Source: Bacteroidota bacterium (GTDB taxonomy: Bacteria > Bacteroidota > Bacteroidia > Chitinophagales > Chitinophagaceae). Taken from it: a stretch of 5,993 nt of DNA. Both the position numbers and the translations under genes were made by a program. Below the pieces are notes generated by a model. That model was not told the origin of the DNA. It searched no databases and worked only from the letters and a program-made list of their open reading frames with translations. Of the stretch, positions 3,401 through 5,993 are shown in pieces (positions within the stretch are counted from its first letter, which is position 1; every line of letters starts with the position of its first letter). The DNA lies in NCBI GenBank assembly GCA_013414745.1, contig CP058707.1:3174875-3180867 (forward strand), in the 5' to 3' direction.

Positions 3401-5720
3401 GGGAGTTTGGGGAGGGGTGTCATTGGTTGGACCGGCCGGAGCTACGGGGGCAACAGGTCCGCAAGGTCCTGCTGGTTTATTAAGTGCGGGTTCAGCAGCA
3501 GGTAATACTCCTTATTGGAATGGTTCGTTGGGTTGTGAACAACAGTAATATTTATAACAATGGAGGTAATGTGGGCGTTGGAACCACCACTCCGGTATCA
3601 AAGTTAGAAGTAAATGGGAAGCCAAAATACGCAGCACAATATCGAATGGTCCTATTTTAATTGCCAGTAATTTGACAACTGCGCCAGTCACAAGTGCACA
3701 GACTGGAGTGTATTCCGAATTAAATTCAACCAACAGTAAATTTGGATTTTCAACGAATCTGGCAGGTAATGCAGCTATTGGAATAAGCACTGGTTTGAAT
3801 ACCCGTTTTGAAACTACCGGTGGGCAAAATTTGTTCGCAGTTTACAACACCTTGCCAGTACATCAGGAACCGGACTTTTGGTCGGTATGCGCAACTGGGT
3901 GTTGAATACTTCTAATTATAGTACTGCATCCATGACTGGTGTTAGTAATGACTTTGATCAAAATACATCTAACAATTCTGTTGTAGGTATTGAAAACAAT
4001 TTTACCGGAACAGGTGAAAGTATTCGTTATGGGGTTAAAAATAATTATACCGGCAGCGATCCACATTTTACGGATATTACAATTGGATAGATAATGGATC
4101 CAGTACCCAGTACGGGAGCTATTCCAATTTCTCCAGCACCGGAGGAGGCACAAAATATGGCGACTACATTTATATGGCACCGTCGGCCGGTGGCACACAT
4201 TATGGCCTGTATCTGGATGTCACAAAAGCCGGTTCATACGCAGCCTACATCAAAGGTCGGGTGGCCATAGGAAGCACCTCTTCAAATCAATACATTTTAC
4301 CGGAATCTCGTGGTACTGCGAATCAGGTGATGCAAACAGACGTCAACGGAATTGTTACCTGGGTGAATCCATCTGCCGTATTCAGCGAAACGGATCCAAA
4401 GGTTGGAACACTTACGGCTAATTATATTCCCAAGTGGGGAACTTCTACATTGCAAAACGGAAGTATTTTCGATAATGGGAAGGTCGGGATTGGCACAAGT
4501 GTACCTTCAGCCCGCCTGCATGTTTCCGACAGCTCAGTAGTTTTTACAGGACCGGCTACTCTTCCAACGATAGCTGGTGCCACACCGGTAAGTGGTACTG
4601 GTGTTCGAATGTTATGGTATCCGGATAAAGCTGCATTTCGTGCGGGTGGAGTATTTATAGGTGATGCATGGAGTAAAGATAGTATTGGTAAATATTCTGT
4701 CGCTTGTGGACAAACAACCAAGGCTACTAATCATGGTACCAGTGCTTTTGGCTCATATTCGGAAGCATCAGGAGTCAACTCTTTTGCAGCAGGTAATATT
4801 CCAAGGCGTCAGGCTCCATGAGTGTGGCAATGGGTTCTTATGCGATTGCGTCCGGGGATTATTCTGTTTCCCTGGGTTCAGAAACAATGCCACCAGTTTT
4901 TCTTCATTTGCAATCAATAATGCGAATAGTGCAGTTAACTTAAACACATTTGCCGCAGGTTCCGGTACAACGGCTTCTGGGCAAACCGCTTTAGTACCGG
5001 GGCAAATACCACGGCCTCAGGAACGTGCGCATCATCATTTGGTATTTCTACTATAGCTGCAGGATATTATACAATGGCCTTAGGATATAATACAAAGGCG
5101 CACGGCTATTCTTCACTCGTAATCGGGAGATATAATGACACCATAGTCTCCCCCAGACGGCTATGTTAGCGAATACACCTCTATTCATAATCGGAATGGC
5201 ACTGCTTCAAATGCTTTGAGCAATGTGATGGTAGCCCGAAACAACGGCCGTGTCGGAATAGGAGTGAATGCGCCGGGTGGATAGTTTGAATTGGGTTTAG
5301 ATGAAGGGCGTAAACCGGGTACCAATACCTGGACCATTGTATCTGATGCTCGCCTCAAACAAATTCATGGCAGTTACGCCAAAGGACTCAACGAAATACT
5401 TCAACTACAACCTATCCGGTATCATTATCAAAATACAGAAAACAGACAGTTTCCTTTGGCTGTTTTGAACCAGGAACAAATTGGTTTTAGCGCTCAGGAC
5501 GTTCAAAAATATTTCCGGAATGTGTGCAAACTGATGAGGATGGATATTTAAGTTTGAATACGCATGCTATTTTAATCGCGTATGTGAATGCCATCAAACA
5601 GTTACATGCCCAACAGGAAGCCCAGGAATTGGCTGCTAAAAACAGAGCGATGAGCTTCAACAATTGAAAGCCGATTATCTCAAACTTCTGGAACGGATTG
5701 AATCTCTGGAGAAGAAATAG
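389..5720 (+). CDS. Secreted giant fibre/adhesin-like protein with collagen-like repeats, YadA-like head repeats and C-terminal S74 chaperone domain (frame-broken as written)
   Basis: This is one gene of about 1781 codons once 18 single-base shifts are repaired; 5332 bases plus 16 missing minus 2 extra bases is an exact multiple of three. Domains in restored residues: signal peptide 1-21; Bacteroidota N-terminal sandwich domain about 23-136; fibre motifs such as NIGIGTTSPSAKLHV from 175 onward; first YadA-like head about 502-568; four collagen-containing units about 745-1033; short YG/NxF repeats about 1185-1292; second head about 1438-1587; S74 domain from about 1652 with the SDARLK Ser-Lys motif at 1656-1661; coiled coil to the end. 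Known S74 proteins are homotrimers whose C-terminal domain assists folding and then cleaves itself off. A surface or released trimeric fibre, perhaps an adhesin, is inferred; the ligand is unknown. ATG 389 is chosen because a signal peptide follows at once. One in-frame TAG at 5282 also interrupts it. No T9SS sorting domain is seen at its end. Confidence 0.92.
445..954 (+). CDS. Fragment 2: Bacteroidota N-terminal sandwich domain
   Basis: The frame starting at AAT 445 reads through FNYQGIARDAEGQPLSNQ, an ETHQIQTNSFGLYTLQIG stretch, QFIRVAIDPQGGT and LLSVPYALYAERSG. This order is the hallmark of an N-terminal region found in many secreted Bacteroidota proteins with fibre or S74 parts; its exact function is not established. 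It is followed by a linker ending HYLSKFDASG. The true frame is lost near 888, where one T is missing; the codons from there to TGA 952-954 are out of frame. With the T restored the protein continues as SSIFDNGTNIGIG. An internal ATG at 541 is only a gene-caller start, since homology extends upstream of it. Confidence 0.85.
   Translation, partial: NAQVPYQFNYQGIARDAEGQPLSNQTIGIQISMLSSPDATTTSYVETHQIQTNSFGLYTLQIGKGRVQQGSMQSVPWEQGNQFIRVAIDPQGGTAFQDAGTTQLLSVPYALYAERSGESKSASGTRAGNQHYLSKFDASGSSSSEINSRSSTMAPISESELPVLLPNCM
889..1790 (+). CDS. Fragment 3: fibre-shaft region with GIGT motifs
   Basis: This open frame carries three fibre motifs: NIGIGTTSPSAKLHV (909-953), NVGIGGSSVPVARVHL (1272-1319) and NIGIGTNAPSTKLDVNGQV (1500-1556). 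The last is preceded by ALRFSTSNTEQLRIASNG, a wording common in phage and bacterial tail-fibre-like proteins. After it come the linker GKVLVSDANGLASWQ and a GGPGSGRIITADSGAV segment (about 1650-1740). No catalytic motif is seen. One G is missing in the run at 1772-1773, so the frame ends falsely at TGA 1788-1790. The restored text reads DLGELLSLSGPG and joins fragment 4. Probable role: part of the beta-rich trimeric shaft (inference). Confidence 0.82.
1772..2545 (+). CDS. Fragment 4: first YadA-like head module and fibre motifs
   Basis: A linker with RMFYYPRKGAFRSG (from 1808) and DSIGIYS leads into YadA-head-like repeats at 1889-2089, seen as SVAMGAYSEASG, ATAIGNG and SLALGMYND. YadA-like heads are left-handed beta-rolls of trimeric adhesins. 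The piece then reads VTIGNGSNALNRSNAL, NLGLGTNTPSEKLEVNGQV (2204-2260), a second GGPGVGRIINATHGAV segment and SVGIGTTNPLAQLDVNGQ. One extra base lies near 2526-2528: removing it changes the false end at TAA 2543-2545 into QIRIAGGNPGAGKVLTSDAN. TTG 1778 is not a real start; the true reading enters from fragment 3. Confidence 0.82.
   Translation, partial: GELLSLSGPGSRMFYYPRKGAFRSGTINNANWDEDSIGIYSTSAGYDTKATGAAGTSFGIATNASGQGSVAMGAYSEASGSDGATAIGNGTIAQSYSSLALGMYNDPIASSNSTASVPTDPLVTIGNGSNALNRSNALTLLKNGNLGLGTNTPSEKLEVNGQVRITGGTPGAGKVLTSDANGTASWQFIPSTLFGATTLDSAYDYGGPGVGRIINATHGAVYVNGPDGLHVADSVGIGTTNPLAQLDVNGQIQNCRW
1778..2236 (+). repeat. Internal duplicated module, copy 1 (short head)
   Basis: The order is RMxxYPxKxAFRxG, WxxDSIGxYS, YadA-like repeats, a tyrosine-containing MYND or RYND end, an IGNG segment with SNAL, then a GxG fibre motif. 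The same order appears at about 4591-5281. Both copies share specific words (TKAT, SYSEASG or AYSEASG, VAMG), so they are duplicates of one module within the protein rather than unrelated heads. Copy 1 holds about 67 residues of head repeats. Confidence 0.7.
2529..3056 (+). CDS. Fragment 5: collagen-like units 1 and 2 (part)
   Basis: The linker IAGGNPGAGKVLTSDANG leads into the first NGKSVLNG unit at 2619 and the second at 2847. Each unit has a conserved block with GDFYINT, NQIFGPKTAGAW and GVSLVGPAG, then a Gly-X-Y tract such as GPTGATGATGPIGLTGPAG. A T is missing near 2963 (GCTGG where the other units have GCTTGG), so the written frame drifts into a false tail ending at TAA 3054-3056. The Gly-X-Y tracts are short, so a collagen-like triple helix of limited length is inferred, in keeping with a trimeric protein. 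Confidence 0.82.
   Translation, partial: RIAGGNPGAGKVLTSDANGLSSWQTGGAGANGKSVLNGTTNPSAGTGVDGDFYINTSTNQIFGPKTAGAWGAGVSLVGPAGPTGATGATGPIGLTGPAGATGVAGTNGKTVLNGTVNPASGTGVNGDFYINTATNQIFGPKTAGAGEVEFLWWVQRVRQEQLVRQVRLVVMVNPF
2966..3298 (+). CDS. Fragment 6: rest of collagen-like unit 2 and unit 3
   Basis: This frame continues as GVSLVGPAGPTGATGATG, then unit 3 from 3038 (NGKSVLNGITNPVAGTGTDG, INTATNQIFGPKTAGAWG, GVSLVGPAGPIGATGATG). Two single-base losses, near 3233 (G) and 3255 (A), break the Gly-X-Y tract; the true reading goes through a tiny frame at 3235-3255 (ATGPAGP) and then into the frame of unit 4. The written tail to TAA 3296-3298, rich in Arg and Cys, is out of frame. The upstream TTG at 2981 is not a real start. 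Confidence 0.8.
   Translation, partial: GSGVSLVGPAGPTGATGATGPAGGNGKSVLNGITNPVAGTGTDGDFYINTATNQIFGPKTAGAWGAGVSLVGPAGPIGATGATGPIGLTEQQVLRVHRSNRCCRSGWRQW
3038..3132 (+). repeat. 95-base perfect direct repeat, copy 1 (unit 3)
   Basis: The 95 bases starting at AATGGTAAATCC are identical to those at 3291-3385, then diverge at single third-codon positions. Units 1 and 2 encode nearly the same protein block with many silent differences, so units 3 and 4 are the youngest pair. Confidence 0.85.
3258..3548 (+). CDS. Fragment 7: collagen-like unit 4
   Basis: From GGA 3258 the frame reads GAIGAAGPAGV, then the fourth unit from 3291, and closes with GATGATGPQGPAGLLSAGS and AAGNTPYWNG. Unit 4 is one codon shorter than the others in its Trp block (VWGGVSL against AWGAGVSL). 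An extra T near 3528-3529 turns the expected NGSWVVNNSNIYNNGG into a false end at TAA 3546-3548. The NTPYWNG to NNGGNVGVG passage is the usual bridge from a collagen-like tract to the next fibre motif in such proteins. Confidence 0.8.
   Translation, partial: GAIGAAGPAGVNGKSVLNGITNPVAGTGTDGDFYINTATNQIFGPKTAGVWGGVSLVGPAGATGATGPQGPAGLLSAGSAAGNTPYWNGSLGCEQQ
3291..3385 (+). repeat. 95-base perfect direct repeat, copy 2 (unit 4)
   Basis: This is the second copy of the 95-base identity that starts at 3038, at a distance of 253 bases. It points to a recent unit duplication or gene conversion inside the collagen-like array. Confidence 0.85.
3529..3660 (+). CDS. Fragment 8: short fibre motif piece
   Basis: The frame from TGG 3529 reads WVVNNSNIYNNGGNVGVG and TTTPVSKLEVNG, another copy of the fibre motif (3568-3618). 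One A is missing in the run at 3619-3620: restored, the text is NGKAKIRSTISNGPIL, while the written frame runs out of register to TAA 3658-3660. This piece has no start codon of its own and is recognisable only as part of the long gene. Confidence 0.75.
   Translation, partial: WVVNNSNIYNNGGNVGVGTTTPVSKLEVNGKPKYAAQYRMVLF
3621..3905 (+). CDS. Fragment 9: beta-rich central region, first part
   Basis: The frame reads AKIRSTISNGPILIASNL, then TGVYSELNSTNSKFGFST and a GLNTRFETTGG segment. It is rich in Ser, Thr, Asn and Gly with alternating hydrophobic residues, as expected for repeated beta strands, and has no enzyme motif. I do not recognise a named family. A G is missing near 3854 (TTGCC for TTGGCC): restored, LASTSGTGLLVGMRNWVLN continues in the next frame. 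The written end at TGA 3903-3905 is false. Confidence 0.75.
   Translation, partial: AKIRSTISNGPILIASNLTTAPVTSAQTGVYSELNSTNSKFGFSTNLAGNAAIGISTGLNTRFETTGGQNLFAVYNTLPVHQEPDFWSVCATGC
3857..4090 (+). CDS. Fragment 10: YG/NxF short-repeat region, first part
   Basis: The frame reads GLLVGMRNWVLNTSNYST, then TGVSNDF, VGIENNF and YGVKNNY at spacings of about 15 residues. These are degenerate copies of one short unit, [YV]-G-x-x-N-x-[FY], that continue in fragment 11. One A is missing in the run at 4079-4082: restored, the text is DITNWIDNGSSTQYGSYSNF, whereas the written frame stops at TAG 4088-4090. The fold is unknown; a beta-helix or stacked-strand fibre is a reasonable inference. Confidence 0.75.
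   Translation, partial: STSGTGLLVGMRNWVLNTSNYSTASMTGVSNDFDQNTSNNSVVGIENNFTGTGESIRYGVKNNYTGSDPHFTDITIG
3935..4257 (+). repeat. Degenerate short protein repeats (YG / NxF type)
   Basis: In the restored protein the segments TGVSNDF, VGIENNF, YGVKNNY, YGSYSNF, YGDYIYM, YGLYLDV and AAYIKG follow one another, mostly 13-16 residues apart, with one longer gap after YGVKNNY. The conserved core is an aromatic or small residue, Gly, two variable residues, often Asn, and an aromatic residue. The linkers are rich in Gly, Ser and Thr. I do not know a named family for it; related YGxY repeats occur in other Bacteroidota fibre proteins as far as I recall. Confidence 0.55.
4081..4821 (+). CDS. Fragment 11: end of short-repeat region, fibre motifs, start of second head module
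   Basis: From AAT 4081 the frame reads NWIDNGSSTQYGSYSNFS, YGDYIYM, YGLYLDV and AAYIKG, closing the short-repeat region. It then passes through RVAIGSTSSNQYILPESRG and KVGIGTSVPSARLHV (4480-4524), and enters the second head module with RMLWYPDKAAFRAGGV and DSIGKYSVACG. YadA-like repeats start at 4693 (SAFGSYSEASG). A T is missing near 4800: restored, AAGNISKASGSMSVAMGSY continues, while the written frame ends at TGA 4819-4821. Confidence 0.82.
   Translation, partial: NWIDNGSSTQYGSYSNFSSTGGGTKYGDYIYMAPSAGGTHYGLYLDVTKAGSYAAYIKGRVAIGSTSSNQYILPESRGTANQVMQTDVNGIVTWVNPSAVFSETDPKVGTLTANYIPKWGTSTLQNGSIFDNGKVGIGTSVPSARLHVSDSSVVFTGPATLPTIAGATPVSGTGVRMLWYPDKAAFRAGGVFIGDAWSKDSIGKYSVACGQTTKATNHGTSAFGSYSEASGVNSFAAGNIPRRQAP
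4591..5281 (+). repeat. Internal duplicated module, copy 2 (long head)
   Basis: This is the second copy of the module at 1778-2236: RMLWYPDKAAFRAGG, WSKDSIGKYS, YadA-like repeats at 4693-5139 ending RYND, then LFIIGNG and RVGIG. It holds about 150 restored residues of head repeats, so the two copies differ mainly in repeat number. It lies directly before the S74 domain, the usual place for the last shaft element in such fibres. Confidence 0.7.
4803..5284 (+). CDS. Fragments 12-15: second YadA-like head array, broken into four short frames
   Basis: Four frames follow each other: 4803-4886 (SVAMGSYAIASGDYSVSLG), 4889-4994 (FAINNANSAVNLNTFAAG), 4996-5154 (GANTTASGTCASSFG, AAGYYTMALGYNTKAHG) and 5157-5281 (LFIIGNG, then ASNALSNVMVARNNGRVGIG). 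Single bases are missing near 4886 (A), 4994 (G), 5154 (C) and 5196 (A). The repeats follow the YadA head pattern of about 14 residues, A-x-G-x-x-[ST]-x-A-x-G. The frame at 5198 ends at TAG 5282-5284, the only interruption that is a plain stop codon without a frame change. The array is about twice as long as the first head. Confidence 0.8.
5285..5551 (+). CDS. Fragment 16: S74 intramolecular chaperone (auto-processing) domain
   Basis: After FELGLDEGRKPGTNTW the frame shows TIVSDARLKQIHGSYAKGLN, LQLQPIRYHYQN and QIGFSAQDVQKYF. This is the peptidase S74 domain, known from phage tail spikes such as endosialidase. The family cleaves just before the Ser of the SDxRLK motif, using a Ser-Lys dyad. 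Here the Ser codon is TCT 5342-5344 and the Lys codon AAA 5357-5359, both intact. Cleavage would release about 126 C-terminal residues in the restored protein. A T is missing near 5514 (TATTTCCGG for TATTTTCCGG), so the written end at TAA 5549-5551 is false. TTG 5291 is not a real start. Confidence 0.88.
   Translation, partial: FELGLDEGRKPGTNTWTIVSDARLKQIHGSYAKGLNEILQLQPIRYHYQNTENRQFPLAVLNQEQIGFSAQDVQKYFRNVCKLMRMDI
5515..5720 (+). CDS. Fragments 17-18: end of S74 domain and C-terminal coiled coil
   Basis: The restored text reads FPECVQTDEDGYLSLNTHAI and LIAYVNAIKQLHAQQEAQEL, which completes the S74 fold (the DGYLSLN motif and the AIKQL helix). A heptad-like, Leu- and Glu-rich coiled coil follows, ending LLERIESLEKK at TAG 5718-5720. 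One base is missing near 5648: the written frame stops at TGA 5665-5667, while the next frame (from GAT 5649) reads DELQQLKADYLKLLERIES. A C-terminal coiled coil is typical of S74 trimers. No T9SS sorting motif is present at this end. Confidence 0.85.
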
Positions 5721-5731
5721 AAGAAAATAGA

Positions 5732-5762
5732 AAAAGGGATCCGCCGAAGGCGAATCCCTTTT
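5732..5762. terminator. Bidirectional intrinsic terminator between convergent genes
   Basis: AAAAGGGAT (5732-5740) pairs with ATCCCTTTT (5754-5762), and CGCC (5742-5745) pairs with GGCG (5749-5752) around a GAA loop, with one C/A mismatch between the two stems. The A-run on the left arm and the T-run on the right arm make the hairpin work as a terminator in either direction. It begins 12 bases after the stop codon of the fibre gene and lies 67 bases beyond the stop codon of the minus-strand gene. Confidence 0.82.
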
Positions 5763-5768
5763 GACGGC

Positions 5769-5798
5769 TGCGATGCAGTTGCATGGAGCGTCGCAACT
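5769..5798. other. Two competing small inverted repeats in the convergent spacer
   Basis: TGCGATGC (5769-5776) can pair with GCGTCGCA (5788-5795) with one T-G wobble. Alternatively AGTTGC (5777-5782) pairs with GCAACT (5793-5798). The two foldings exclude each other. The segment sits between the terminator and the end of the minus-strand gene and may simply be part of its 3' untranslated end. No further function can be supported. Confidence 0.3.
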
Positions 5799-5829
5799 CC
5801 GATGAACTTTGTTCGTAAGCTGACAAAAT

Positions 5830-5993
5830 CTACTCCATCTTCTGTATCCGGAAAGTACGGGAAGATTGCGGATGACGCATATTGAGCAGATAAATACCAG
5901 CCGGTAAGTGACGGATATCCCAGGTGCTTACCTGATAGCCCTGCGCCGGTTGAAGAGATTCTTTTCGTATACAATTACCAACCAGATCGATCG
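5830..5993 (-). CDS. C-terminal end of a T9SS cargo protein (sorting domain), 5' part outside the window
   Basis: Reading the minus strand from 5991 down to the TAG at 5832-5830 gives 53 codons with IDLVGNCIRKESLQ, YQVSTWDIRHLPAGIYLLNM and RTFRIQKME at the very end. This is a textbook Type IX secretion C-terminal sorting domain: a short strand, a conserved LPAGIYLL core, and a final basic strand. Such domains send proteins across the outer membrane of Bacteroidota and are removed on arrival. What the cargo does cannot be told, since its main body lies beyond 5993. It converges on the fibre gene. A longer open frame on the same strand, 5675-5974, is in a different register and lacks any family motif. 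Confidence 0.85.
   Translation of the reverse strand, partial: IDLVGNCIRKESLQPAQGYQVSTWDIRHLPAGIYLLNMRHPQSSRTFRIQKME

Larger units (their letters stand above)
2619..3480 (+). repeat. Four tandem coding repeats with collagen-like Gly-X-Y tracts
   Basis: Units begin at 2619, 2847, 3038 and 3291 with AAT GG(G/T) AA(A/G), encoding NGK(S/T)VLNG. Each has a block of about 46 residues (NP, GTG, GDFYINT, TNQIFGPKTAG, SLVGPAG) that is strongly conserved, then a Gly-X-Y tract of varying length in which GAT, GPA and GPI triplets prevail. Restored unit lengths are 228, 192 and 255 bases, with the last running to about 3480. The difference lies only in the number of Gly-X-Y triplets. Such arrays are prone to recombination and to misassembly. 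Confidence 0.88.

Noticed and set aside
2619..3480. Regularly spaced repeats resembling a CRISPR array
   Set aside because: The units are 190-255 bases long, keep a protein frame and encode collagen-like triplets; there are no short palindromic repeats with unique spacers.
1993..4721. Several minus-strand open frames of 60-111 codons opposite the fibre gene
   Set aside because: They are antisense shadows of the repeat-rich coding strand, with no start context and no motifs, while the plus strand carries continuous family homology throughout.
4661..4888. Left half of an open frame at 4661-5056
   Set aside because: Only the part after 4889 is in the true register; before that, another frame carries the YadA-like repeats.
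389..5720. Programmed ribosomal frameshifting
   Set aside because: Eighteen sites without slippery heptamers or a common signal, in a single gene and in mixed directions, cannot be programmed; homopolymer length error explains all of them.
389..5720. Phage tail-fibre gene in a prophage
   Set aside because: S74 and GIGT motifs do occur in phages, but the signal peptide, the Bacteroidota N-terminal domain and the T9SS neighbour point to a cellular surface protein, and no other phage gene is visible.

Overview
The window comes from a cellular member of the Bacteroidota (inference). The evidence is a secreted protein that starts with the N-terminal sandwich domain common in that phylum (motifs FNYQGIARD and LLSVPYALYA), a Type IX secretion (T9SS) C-terminal sorting domain on a neighbouring gene, a Bacteroidota-style promoter candidate and no Shine-Dalgarno sequence. 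The genus cannot be read from the sequence; the style resembles Saprospiria and Chitinophagia proteins.

Layout: (1) 1-388 is intergenic, first AT-rich with two short palindromes, then a compact GC-rich cluster of nested hairpins (about 191-301), then a promoter candidate just before ATG 389. (2) 389-5720 on the plus strand is one very large gene. As written it is cut into about twenty open pieces by 18 single-base frameshifts and one in-frame TAG. Restoring each shift gives a continuous protein of about 1781 residues: Sec signal peptide, N-terminal sandwich domain, fibre motifs of the type N-[IVL]-G-[IVL]-G-T-x-x-P-x-x-K-L-x-V repeated along the length, a first YadA-like head module, four tandem units with collagen-like Gly-X-Y tracts, a region of short YG/NxF repeats, a second and longer YadA-like head module, a C-terminal S74 intramolecular chaperone (SDARLK), and a coiled-coil tail. 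(3) 5732-5762 is a symmetric hairpin that can end transcription from both sides. (4) 5830-5993 on the minus strand is the C-terminal end of a convergent gene carrying a T9SS sorting domain.

How it works together (inference): the big gene encodes a trimeric fibre or adhesin exported through Sec, whose C-terminal S74 domain would drive trimer assembly and then cut itself off. It carries no visible T9SS sorting domain. The convergent neighbour is a separate T9SS cargo; no functional link between the two is shown.

The main caution is sequence quality. Every frameshift can be explained as a homopolymer run one base too short (16 cases) or too long (2 cases), and family motifs continue on both sides of each break. 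This looks like uncorrected long-read error rather than gene decay, so the many short ORFs should be read as one gene. I see no tRNA, rRNA, CRISPR array or insertion sequence.
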